A DNA stretch of 43,196 bases from Candidatus Staskawiczbacteria bacterium RIFOXYC1_FULL_38_18 (GTDB lineage: Bacteria > Patescibacteriota > Minisyncoccia > Minisyncoccales > Staskawiczbacteraceae): positions 1-43,196 of the forward strand of contig MHPP01000015.1 of assembly GCA_001822095.1 (NCBI GenBank). Reading direction: 5' to 3'. The notes under the pieces are model-generated. The model searched no databases. It was given only the letters and a program-made list of their open reading frames with translations, and was not told the DNA's origin. The position numbers and the translations under genes were made by a program. Of the stretch, positions 26,901-32,840 are shown piece by piece. The number at the start of each line of letters is the position of its first letter. The first letter of the stretch is position 1.

Positions 26901-27368
26901 CGTAGTTGCCGGTGTGCATCCATACAAAACATTTAACTGCGCTCTTGTCTGCGGGCCCACATATCCACCCTGATAAATTCCATAATATCCCTGAAACACA
27001 ATAACCGCATTAGATGTTCCCGTGTAATAAGTATTCCCCGTGTCTGGCGCGTAAGATATTCCCTCTTTTTCCAACGCTGTATGCAAATAGCCAACTTCCG
27101 CGCTTCCCGACTGTGCCCATCCTAAATTAGTATTAAAATCATGACACCATGCTTTTGACACCTGCGCATTTGAAGCAGTCTGCTGAACGGTAAGCGCGTT
27201 AACTTGGGCAGTTAGTTCGGCAATTAAATTAGTAAGGCAAGCTATTTGCTGGTCTGTTGTCGCCAATGATAAACAATCTGTTGTTTGGGCGCTTGCAGGA
27301 GTTGTTGGGGCAAAAACCAAAACCGCTGTTGCCAAAACAACCGAAAATACGAGAGTACTAATTTTCAT
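23925..27368 (-). CDS. Giant secreted protein with split propeller-type repeats
   Basis: 1147 residues, paralogous at both ends to the downstream gene. It has a signal peptide ending SAQ (residue 28), the Cys helix (TTDCLSLATTDQQIACL), and a PG-binding-like domain (about 74-151). Then come an Ig-like NGGE module, an IPT/TIG domain (about 270-355, SPSSAPSGATVTVYGNNF) and another NGGE module. A repeat array begins near 470: about ten units of 47-49 residues (GLYDP..FYLRNTN..ADxxFGFG..W.PIAGDWDGDG), resembling FG-GAP/VCBS blades with Asp-rich loops that may bind calcium. The array is interrupted (about 717-876) by a TSP-like Cys module and an NGGE module. The C-terminus is SLASISSAINNILAQLKVMLGQ. 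Probably a wall-bound adhesin. Confidence 0.88.
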   Translation of the reverse strand: MKISTLVFSVVLATAVLVFAPTTPASAQTTDCLSLATTDQQIACLTNLIAELTAQVNALTVQQTASNAQVSKAWCHDFNTNLGWAQSGSAEVGYLHTALEKEGISYAPDTGNTYYTGTSNAVIVFQGYYGIYQGGYVGPQTRAQLNVLYGCTPATTPYVLITTPNGGETLVSGQTYNITWRQYGLGNINIAASDPVTGGKYYIATVPASNTGYAWTVGNYTWVLNAIANTPTLPLGNNWQIEIYTGTNPDNVAVPHDYSNSTFSIVAPTTTIQSSITSISPSSAPSGATVTVYGNNFAYTNTGAGTSVLLNGQHISPNYVNNTSLTFIVPANISAGTYNLSVSTSLTPSGTNSLPFTITSSNTTQPSITVTSPNGGQIWKIGETYNITWTSTNLLSSDAVAITLFANSVDPGSSIVASVAASSGSYSWAIPSNLVPGSTYKINVTKATAPTATDTSDNYFTISAAPIAGPSGLESIGLYDPTASSFYLRNTNTTGNADVVFGYGPDNGGWKPIAGDWNADSTDTVGLYDQSTSIFHLRNTNTSGSAEIAFGFGTAGANWKPIAGDWNGDGTDTVGLYDPVTSTFYLKNTNSAGYAEITFGFGTDNAGWLPIAGNWDGIGGDSVGLYDPATSIFYLRNTNTTGNADNTFGFGTAGTALKPLAGDWNNDGIDTTGLYNTATSMFYLRNANTIGVADLTFGYGGAGSGWLPISGDWNVVASNTCTTFDYSAWTPAICPASGTQTRTATGVPTGCTGTAPLPLTQTCTPPINPTITVTSPNGGETFPVGSSQVIPVSWITTNVVADNGINLVVLNNTGGVVVSSGILGGGTSYNWTPMLPVGQYKIKAQVCTIAGPIEATCGTVLAEDASNGYFGVANAGPVADLTVGFGASAADWLPVVGNWDGQGGTSVGVFDPPSNFYLKNSNTTGASDISFPYGQSAAGWLPIAGKWTNTATTSTIGLYDPINSWFYLRNSNSTGFADTTFSFGTAGWKPIAGDWDGNGTTTVGLYDPATSNFYLKNSNSTGYADISFGFGAPGWLPVAGDWDGDGDTTIGLYDPTTATFHLRNTNSVGYADASFVFGTANSGFKPVAGDWDGTGGDSVGLYDSISSVFYLKNFNTQSAMISKSDSLASISSAINNILAQLKVMLGQ
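24010..24740 (-). repeat. Propeller-type repeat array, second block
   Basis: Half a unit (from VADLTVGFG), then about four full units of 46-49 codons and a terminal partial unit. DNA copies have diverged, but key codons for GLYDP, FYLRN and AGDWDG persist. Confidence 0.85.
25215..25950 (-). repeat. Propeller-type repeat array, first block
   Basis: Five tandem units of about 147 bases, each encoding GLYDP, FYLRNTN, FGFG and PIAGDWN. The last unit ends at SGDWN, where the Cys and NGGE modules intervene. Confidence 0.87.
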
Positions 27369-27395
27369 AATTTAAAACTTAAATAATATTTATTA

Positions 27396-27425
27396 ATTAT
27401 ACTACTAACCTAAAAAATATTACAA
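27396..27425 (-). promoter_or_regulatory. Promoter of the giant surface-protein operon
   Basis: The minus strand has TTGTAA, an 18-base spacer and TATAAT, 27 bases before the ATG at 27368. It diverges from the uvrC promoter. Confidence 0.6.
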
Positions 27426-27435
27426 TTAGTCAACC

Positions 27436-27444
27436 TGTGGATAA
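27436..27444 (-). promoter_or_regulatory. Consensus DnaA-box 9-mer
   Basis: The minus strand reads TTATCCACA, the exact DnaA-box consensus, between the divergent promoters. Only one copy is seen, so it is not evidence of an origin. It may be chance or a DnaA-responsive regulatory site. Confidence 0.35.
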
Positions 27445-27460
27445 CTCTTAAAAAATATAT

Positions 27461-27466
27461 TATAAT
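27461..27466 (+). promoter_or_regulatory. -10 box of uvrC
   Basis: Consensus TATAAT ending 6 bases before ATG 27473, predicting a leaderless transcript. No clear -35. Confidence 0.6.
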
Positions 27467-27472
27467 ATTTTG

Positions 27473-28783
27473 ATGGACAGATTTAAATTTATTAAGGGCA
27501 AAGATTTCAACGAACTCCCAAAAACACCCGGAGTATATGCTTTTTTTGTAAAGAATTTAAAATTTAAAATTAAAAATTTAAAATTAGAGTGCATATATAT
27601 AGGAAAGGCCATAAATATCCAAAATAGGGTAAAAAACCACTTTTTCCAGCCTTCTTACAGGGATAATTTATTTATTTCAAAAGTTGAGAAAATCGGCTAT
27701 TTTGAAACAAATTCCGAGATTGAGGCGCTTGTTCTGGAGGCAAATTTAATCAAAAAACACCAGCCAAAATTTAATGTAATCTGGAAAGACGACAAAAACT
27801 ATTTTTACGTGGCTTTTGTTAAAAACAATCTTGGCACCCCGTATGTTTTTATAACCCACCAACCCAAACTACACCCTAAACCCTACACCCTAAACCCTGT
27901 TTATATCGGCCCTTTTGTTGAGGGCACCGCCCTTAAAAAAACCTTGCGATTTTTGCGCAAAGTATTCCCCTATTATTCAGCCAAAAATCACCCTAAAACC
28001 AAATGCACTTATTGCCATTTAGATTTGTGCCCCGGCCCCGAGCCTGATTTAAAAGAATACAAAAAAAATATTAAAAAACTTATTTTAATTCTACAAGGAA
28101 AACGAAGCGCCGTATTAAATTCCCTAAAAAAGGAAATGAAAAAACTCTCAAAAAAAAATAAGTTTGAAAAAGCCGGAGAAACAAGGGATAAAATTTATAA
28201 TTTACAGCAAGTAATGTCCCACACTCACGTTATAGACCAGCAAAATACGGGTGTTAGTGAAAATCGCGCGATAGCGTACTTTTCACGGATACTTGGATTA
28301 GAAAAAGATATTAAAAAAATAGAATGCTACGATATTTCAAATATTCAGGGTAAACAAGCAACGGGTTCAATGGTTGTTTTTATAGACGGAAAACCCGACA
28401 AAAGCCAATACAAAAAATTTAAAATAAAATTAGGCGATACTCCAAATGACATTGCTATGCTAAAAGAAATTTTAGAAAGGCGTTTTTCTCACAAGGAATG
28501 GACATATCCCGATGCTATATTAATTGACGGCGGAAAAGCCCAGCTTAACGCGGGCATAAATCAGAAATCCGAATATCGAAATCCGAAACAAGTTCAAAAT
28601 ATCAAAATTTTGTCGCTGGCAAAGGAAAATAAAGAATTATTTATTGAAGGGCGAGAAAAACCTGTTTTGCTAAAATCTTTGCCAAAAGAAATTTATAACT
28701 TAGTTTTACAACTTGACTCCGAAGCCCACCGATTTGCTATAAATTATCACAAAAAACTCCGCAAAAAAAATTTATTGCAATAA
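27473..28783 (+). CDS. uvrC: Excinuclease ABC subunit UvrC, short form
   Basis: Dual-incision nuclease subunit of excision repair. From ATG 27473 it has 436 residues, against roughly 600 in the standard family. The GIY-YIG domain is present (GVYAFF near 20, CIYIGKAINIQNRVKNHF near 40), as are the UVR motif (KKNKFEKAGETRDKI) and the RNase-H-like domain (ECYDISNIQG, DAILIDGGKAQLNAG). The C-terminal helix-hairpin-helix pair is missing; the gene ends at KKLRKKNLLQ. Three low-complexity insertions come from repeats: near residues 28-38 (NLKFKIKNLKL), 133-142 (LHPKPYTLNP) and 364-379 (KSEYRNPKQVQN). The TTG three bases upstream is less likely than ATG, because ATG coincides with the predicted transcript start. 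Confidence 0.93.
   Translation: MDRFKFIKGKDFNELPKTPGVYAFFVKNLKFKIKNLKLECIYIGKAINIQNRVKNHFFQPSYRDNLFISKVEKIGYFETNSEIEALVLEANLIKKHQPKFNVIWKDDKNYFYVAFVKNNLGTPYVFITHQPKLHPKPYTLNPVYIGPFVEGTALKKTLRFLRKVFPYYSAKNHPKTKCTYCHLDLCPGPEPDLKEYKKNIKKLILILQGKRSAVLNSLKKEMKKLSKKNKFEKAGETRDKIYNLQQVMSHTHVIDQQNTGVSENRAIAYFSRILGLEKDIKKIECYDISNIQGKQATGSMVVFIDGKPDKSQYKKFKIKLGDTPNDIAMLKEILERRFSHKEWTYPDAILIDGGKAQLNAGINQKSEYRNPKQVQNIKILSLAKENKELFIEGREKPVLLKSLPKEIYNLVLQLDSEAHRFAINYHKKLRKKNLLQ
27554..27587. repeat. AATTTAAAATT low-complexity repeat in uvrC
   Basis: Tandem variants of AATTTAAAATT read as NLKFKIKNLKL within the GIY-YIG domain. A similar stretch lies between ssb and rpsR at 39403. Confidence 0.7.
27869..27898. 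repeat. Telomere-like 14-base tandem repeat in uvrC
   Basis: Two copies of the 14-base unit TACACCCTAAACCC, read in frame as LHPKPYTLNP. It has the form of a plant-type CCCTAAA microsatellite but is internal and coding. Confidence 0.8.
28563..28610. repeat. ATCCGAA-type repeat in uvrC
   Basis: Contains ATCCGAATATCGAAATCCGA and continues into AAACAAGTTCAAAATATC. It is read as KSEYRNPKQVQNIK and belongs to the same family as the insertion at 17221 in uvrA. Confidence 0.75.
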
Positions 28784-28809
28784 AAAAACGGGGCTTTAAC
28801 TTTGCCCCG
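28782..28809 (-). terminator. Terminator of the 28817 orphan gene
   Basis: The minus strand reads CGGGGC, loop, GCCCCG and T7. It starts 8 bases after the stop at 28817 and overlaps the uvrC stop codon. The plus strand lacks a T-run, so it mainly serves the minus strand. Confidence 0.85.
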
Positions 28810-28816
28810 CAATAAA

Positions 28817-29341
28817 CTATATTTTTGACGAAGATTCGTCTTTTGGTTGGCTTTCCAGCCTTTTTCTTTTTCCTTCATGAGCTTGCTCGGACATCCTGCG
28901 GAGAGATATTCGCTCAACGTGCTGTTCATCGTCCTCGCAAACAACCTCAAAAATCCTCCTCCATCTTGGGATGGTCAAAGCGTCTTTGCTTTTAGTCCAA
29001 GTGGCGTCTTGCGGATAAACCGCCAATTTTTGAAGCTGATCCAGGGCCGTGGCTTGGACATCCTTACAGTCCTCCCTTTTCAAGGATTCCTGATAAACAC
29101 TAAGCCATGCGCCGAATGTTTTGGCATAAATTGCCATCTGCAAGAGCGCAGTTCGCTCAAAAATACTGCCAGGCTCAGATCTATAAAGAACGTTCCGCCA
29201 GTCGTTAAAAGTGTTGGCACACGCCGCCATATCGTACAATGTTTCAATTGCCATCGGCGAATTTGTAACCAGTCGGTCGTATTCTTTAATCAACCAAGCA
29301 ATGGGCGTGCCCATTATTCTTTCGCAATATCCAACCCACAT
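28817..29341 (-). CDS. Helical orphan protein, unknown function
   Basis: 174 residues from ATG 29341 (MWVGYCERIMGTP); AGGGGA lies about 8 bases upstream. A TTG six codons earlier is an unlikely start. The protein is predicted soluble and helical, Trp-rich, with a charged C-terminal tail (MSEQAHEGKRKRLESQ). No family is recognised. Codon use is visibly more GC-rich than in uvrC and the holin-like gene on either side. It carries its own TTGACA promoter (29390-29418) and its own terminator, so it is an independent cassette inserted between plus-strand genes. Confidence 0.7.
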   Translation of the reverse strand: MWVGYCERIMGTPIAWLIKEYDRLVTNSPMAIETLYDMAACANTFNDWRNVLYRSEPGSIFERTALLQMAIYAKTFGAWLSVYQESLKREDCKDVQATALDQLQKLAVYPQDATWTKSKDALTIPRWRRIFEVVCEDDEQHVERISLRRMSEQAHEGKRKRLESQPKDESSSKI

Positions 29342-29389
29342 GATTTTTCCCCTATTCAACTAGACAAAGAACTTGATAAATGCCTTTTA

Positions 29390-29418
29390 AAATTATCACA
29401 TAATACCGGTAATGTCAA
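29390..29418 (-). promoter_or_regulatory. Promoter of the 28817 orphan gene
   Basis: The minus strand has consensus TTGACA (29413-29418). TAATTT follows after 17 bases, or TGT-GATAAT after 15. An 8-base palindrome TACCGGTA (29404-29411) lies just inside the -35. The 5' leader would be about 45 bases, ample for the Shine-Dalgarno. Confidence 0.6.
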
Positions 29419-29422
29419 AATA

Positions 29423-29451
29423 TTGTATTTTCTTTTAAAGTGTGCTACCAT
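29423..29451 (+). promoter_or_regulatory. Promoter of the holin-like/secG run
   Basis: TTGTAT, a 17-base spacer, and extended -10 TGC-TACCAT ending 8 bases before ATG 29460. Back-to-back with the minus-strand promoter, only a few bases apart. Confidence 0.6.
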
Positions 29452-29459
29452 ATATATGA

Positions 29460-29852
29460 ATGAAAAAACTTCTCTCTCAAATTGTTTCAGCAATTGCGGG
29501 ATTGTGGGCTTCAACATTATTGTTGCCCGAAGTTGTTGTCAGAACTTACCCGGATTCAAACTTTTTTGGCTTTTCTCTTACCGACCAATGGCAAATGTTT
29601 CTGGTTTTAGGATTATTTCTGGGCTTATTAAATTATTTTGTAAAACCGCTTTTAAAAACGTTGGCCTTGCCGTTGGAAATAATTACTCTTGGACTTTTTA
29701 CAATTGTTATAAGCGCCGGATTAATCTGGTTTTTAGACAAAATTTTAGATGAATTGCATGTTCCATGGTTTTATCCCCTTTTTTACACAACCCTGATTAT
29801 TTTTGTTTTAAATTTAATTATTTCACGATTGCTTATTAAAAGCGAACACTAA
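29460..29852 (+). CDS. Phage_holin_4_2/YvlD-like membrane protein
   Basis: 130 residues with four transmembrane segments (about 5-24, 45-62, 68-92 and 103-125). The middle string NYFVKPLLKTLALPLEIITLG matches the Phage_holin_4_2 family, which despite its name is a widespread chromosomal membrane protein of unknown function. Nothing else phage-like is nearby. The first ATG in this frame is used; an ATG four bases earlier is out of frame. It is followed by secG (8-base gap) and a solute-binding protein, probably one transcript. Confidence 0.88.
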   Translation: MKKLLSQIVSAIAGLWASTLLLPEVVVRTYPDSNFFGFSLTDQWQMFLVLGLFLGLLNYFVKPLLKTLALPLEIITLGLFTIVISAGLIWFLDKILDELHVPWFYPLFYTTLIIFVLNLIISRLLIKSEH

Positions 29853-29860
29853 AATTATAT

Positions 29861-30079
29861 ATGAATCAAATTTTATTTTATGCGCAAATTATAGTTTCTG
29901 TGGCTTTAATAGCCCTAATTGTGCTTCAGCAAAGAGGCACTGCTTTGGGTTCCAGTTTTGGCGGAGGAGGCGAAGTTTACTCCACAAAAAGAGGCGCTCA
30001 AAAGAAAATTTATTACGCCACCATTGTTTTAGCAATAATTTTTTTGGTTTTGGGCGTATTAAATATATTGGTTCCGTAA
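29861..30079 (+). CDS. secG: Preprotein translocase subunit SecG
   Basis: Small SecYEG translocon subunit, 72 residues, with two transmembrane helices (about 6-22 and 50-70). Between them lies the family motif LQQRGTALGSSFGGGG and the segment GAQKKIYYAT. It enables export of the many Sec-dependent surface proteins encoded in the window. Its stop codon directly abuts the ATG of the next gene, implying translational coupling. Confidence 0.94.
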   Translation: MNQILFYAQIIVSVALIALIVLQQRGTALGSSFGGGGEVYSTKRGAQKKIYYATIVLAIIFLVLGVLNILVP

Positions 30080-32074
30080 ATGAAATTTCCTACGTTTTCT
30101 CAATGGAAACAAGTTTTTAAAACTCTAAAAAAAACTGAAAAAAGAACACTTTTAGTTCTTCTTGGATTGGCGCTAATATCGGTTTTATATCTTGCCATAA
30201 ATTTTTATATACAAAACACAAAGGAATCCCCTTCTTTTGGCGGAACATACACAGAAGGAATTGTCGGCCAGCCAAGATTTGTTAATCCTGTTTATGGCGA
30301 AACAAATGATATTGACCGAACATTGGTTGATCTGGTTTATTCGGGGCTAATGACCTACGGTAAAGACGGAAAAATTACAACCGATTTAGCAGAAAGTTAC
30401 CATGTTTCTGACGATGGAAAAACTTACACATTTGAGTTAAAAGACAATCTTTTTTGGCAAGACGGCATAAAACTTACAGTCGACGACGTAATTTACACAA
30501 TAAAAACCATACAAAACTCCGATTACAAAAGCCCGTTAAGAGCAAATTGGCTTAATGTTGAGACAAACAAGCTTTCAGACAAATCCTTGTCATTAGTTTT
30601 GGATTCGCCGTATAATTCTTTTTTGGAAAGTTGCGCGCTAAAAATAATTCCGCAACACATATGGAAAAATGTTTTGCCGGAAAACTTTACGCTGTCCTCA
30701 TATAATTTACAACCCATAGGCTCCGGACCATATATTTTAAGCAGTCTAAACCAAAATAATTCTGGATTTATAAACAGTATCGGGCTTATTACAAATCGTA
30801 AATATTATGGAAAGGTGCCGTATATTTCAAATGTTTATTTTAATTTCTTTGAAAATAAGGAAAACCTTATAAAGGCCATAAACCAAAAAACAATTGACGG
30901 GTTTTCAATTTCATCGTTAGGCGACAACGAGGCTTTGGCGGAAAAAGAAATTTCCCAGGGCTGGTCGGCAAATGAAAAGTTTAATGTTTATTCTTTTTCT
31001 TTGCCAAGATATTTTGCCGTATTCTTTAACACCCCAAAAAATAAAATTTTGTCCGACGCCAGCCTAAGGCAGGCCCTCAATTATTCTGTGGACAAAGACG
31101 GGCTTGCGCAAAAAATAAAGTTATCGGACAAAGAAAAACTTTCAATTGTTGATTCCCCCATTTTACCAGATTATTTTAATTATAGTTATCCTTCGGTAAG
31201 TTATGAGTTTGACCTAGACGTCGCAAACAAGTTTTTAGACAAATCTGGATATAAAATCACAGACTCCTGGCAAAGGGCAAAAGCAAACAACAAAAAACCT
31301 GCGTTTCAATTTAAAAACTATCTTAAAAGTGGTCTAAGGGGAAACGAAGTAACAGAATTACAAGGATGCTTGTCGCGCCTTAGCGATAATTTCAAAACAT
31401 TGCTTCAAAATGAAGTAAACGGAAAATACGGCGCGGGGACCGAAAGCGCGGTTACAGAATTCCAAAAAAAATATTTGCCGGACGCAAAAGCAACAGGAGA
31501 AACGGGGCCGGGCACCAGGACAAAACTTAATGAGTTGTGTTTTGCCCCCCAGAGCAGTTCCACCCCTTTGCAGTTTACTTTAATAACAATAAACCAACCC
31601 CAACTCGTAAACACGGCCAATGTTTTAAAAGATTACTGGCAAAAGGCGGGTATAACGGTTATTGTAAAAGCAGTTGAGCTTTCGGAAATGCAAAATATTA
31701 TTAAAAATAGGGATTATGACGCCTTGCTTTACGGCGAAGCTCTTGGAAGCATGCCCGACCTGTTTCCCTATTGGCATTCCACTCAAACAAATGACCCGGG
31801 CCTGAATCTTTCGGGATACCAAAGTAAGAATGCCGACCAGCTTCTAAAAAGCGCCCGAGAAGCATTGGATGAACAAACAAAAGCCGATAAATACGACCAG
31901 CTCCAAAATATAATATTAGAAGACGCCCCCGCCCTGTTTTTATTCAATCCCGATTATCTTTTTTGGGTTTCAGGGAAAATAAAAGGAGTTGATACCACAA
32001 AAATTGTTGACCCTGCAAAAAGGTTTATTAATATTAATAATTGGTTTACAAAAACCCACAGAGTATGGAAATAG
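30080..32074 (+). CDS. Anchored ABC solute-binding protein with inserted PG-binding domain
   Basis: 664 residues. A transmembrane anchor (about 24-44) is followed by an SBP_bac_5 (DppA/OppA-type) peptide-binding fold: FVNPVYGETNDIDR, the LVYSGLMTYG segment, DDVIYTIKTIQ and the C-terminal DYDALLYGEALGSMPDLFPYW. The fold is interrupted at about residues 413-488 by a PG_binding_1-like domain (LRGNEVTELQGCL through KYGAGTESAVTEFQKKYL). The protein is thus probably tethered to the membrane and able to touch peptidoglycan. No permease or ATPase genes are adjacent. It overlaps the next gene by 10 bases. Confidence 0.9.
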   Translation: MKFPTFSQWKQVFKTLKKTEKRTLLVLLGLALISVLYLAINFYIQNTKESPSFGGTYTEGIVGQPRFVNPVYGETNDIDRTLVDLVYSGLMTYGKDGKITTDLAESYHVSDDGKTYTFELKDNLFWQDGIKLTVDDVIYTIKTIQNSDYKSPLRANWLNVETNKLSDKSLSLVLDSPYNSFLESCALKIIPQHIWKNVLPENFTLSSYNLQPIGSGPYILSSLNQNNSGFINSIGLITNRKYYGKVPYISNVYFNFFENKENLIKAINQKTIDGFSISSLGDNEALAEKEISQGWSANEKFNVYSFSLPRYFAVFFNTPKNKILSDASLRQALNYSVDKDGLAQKIKLSDKEKLSIVDSPILPDYFNYSYPSVSYEFDLDVANKFLDKSGYKITDSWQRAKANNKKPAFQFKNYLKSGLRGNEVTELQGCLSRLSDNFKTLLQNEVNGKYGAGTESAVTEFQKKYLPDAKATGETGPGTRTKLNELCFAPQSSSTPLQFTLITINQPQLVNTANVLKDYWQKAGITVIVKAVELSEMQNIIKNRDYDALLYGEALGSMPDLFPYWHSTQTNDPGLNLSGYQSKNADQLLKSAREALDEQTKADKYDQLQNIILEDAPALFLFNPDYLFWVSGKIKGVDTTKIVDPAKRFININNWFTKTHRVWK

Positions 32075-32664
32075 ACATAACAAAATTAACACCCGACGTA
32101 AGAAAATTAGACGACATGCGCGAAGTTTTAGCCGATAAAGATTTTGCCAAAAATTCTCCTGATATGGATTTGTATTTTATGTACAGAAAAGCAAAACAGG
32201 AAAACGGTTTGGTGCATAACATCACCGTAACCACGGCCAACATGCTTGGATTTGAGTTTAACAAAACAAAAGGCCACGTGCATATTGGAAACTTCAAGGA
32301 AATTTACACTGTTATTGAGGGCGAAGCAATTTTTATGATGCAAAAAGGCGATGGGGAAAAAATTGTCGACGTTTACGCGGTAAAAGCCGTAAAAGGAGAG
32401 TCGGCAATAATCCCCGAGGGATATGGCCACATAACAATAAATCCGTCCAAAACTGAGGATTTAAAAACCGGCGACTGGACTTCCGAAAAAAGCAAATCAG
32501 ATTATTCGCTTTTTGAAAAACTTCAAGGCGCCTGTTATTACTACATCCTTCGACCCGGCTCAGGACAGGCAAGCTGGATTAAAAACGAGAATTACAAAAA
32601 TGTTCCGGAACTGCGTTTTGAAGAATCCTTAAAATCCCTCCCAAATTTAGACTTCCTCAGATAA
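32065..32664 (+). CDS. Cupin-type glucose-6-phosphate isomerase
   Basis: Interconverts glucose-6-phosphate and fructose-6-phosphate. 199 residues from ATG 32065. Metal ligands of the archaeal-type cupin PGI are visible: H71, H73 and E79 in KGHVHIGNFKEIYTVIEGE, and H122 in GYGHITIN. This fold is unrelated to the usual bacterial Pgi. Residues about 161-168 (LRPGSGQ) come from a dispersed palindrome (32547-32570) inserted in frame after the conserved CYYYI strand. An upstream in-frame TTG at 32041 is rejected. The ATG overlaps the end of the solute-binding gene (ATGGAAATAG), so translation is coupled. Confidence 0.88.
   Translation: MEIDITKLTPDVRKLDDMREVLADKDFAKNSPDMDLYFMYRKAKQENGLVHNITVTTANMLGFEFNKTKGHVHIGNFKEIYTVIEGEAIFMMQKGDGEKIVDVYAVKAVKGESAIIPEGYGHITINPSKTEDLKTGDWTSEKSKSDYSLFEKLQGACYYYILRPGSGQASWIKNENYKNVPELRFEESLKSLPNLDFLR
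32547..32570. repeat. Dispersed palindrome inside cupin PGI
   Basis: CCTTCGACCCGGCTCAGGAC plus AGGC, in frame, read as ILRPGSGQ. Same family as 3538, 17971, 37079 and 39656. Confidence 0.7.
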
Positions 32665-32672
32665 TTTTTCCC

Positions 32673-32754
32673 GCCCGGGTGGTGAAATTGGCAAACACGT
32701 ACGCTTCAGGAGCGTATGCCGCAAGGTTTGAGGGTTCAAGTCCCTCCTCGGGCA
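32673..32754 (+). tRNA. tRNA-Leu(CAG)
   Basis: Class II tRNA. Acceptor GCCCGGG pairs with CTCGGGC (one G-U). The D arm is GTGAAATTGGCAAACAC. The anticodon stem is TACGC/GCGTA and loop TTCAGGA gives anticodon CAG. It has a long variable arm and T arm GAGGG-TTCAAGT-CCCTC. Discriminator is A. CCA is not encoded (CAC follows), unlike tRNA-Ser in this window, so a CCA-adding enzyme is needed. Confidence 0.96.
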
Positions 32755-32840
32755 CACTTCACTTTATTCAGTGCAAGCAAAAGTAAAAGATGAACTCTCT
32801 AAATCTTTTACAAATAAAATTAAAAAATAAAATTAAATAA

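Noticed and set aside
27436-27444. Replication origin
   Set aside because: Only one DnaA box, no cluster, no dnaA or dnaN next to it.
27869-27898. Telomere or chromosome-end sequence (CCCTAAA motif)
   Set aside because: Only two 14-base copies, internal to an intact uvrC reading frame; it is a coding microsatellite.
29460-29852. Prophage holin
   Set aside because: The family name is historical; no phage structural, lysis or integrase genes are nearby, and it sits with secG.
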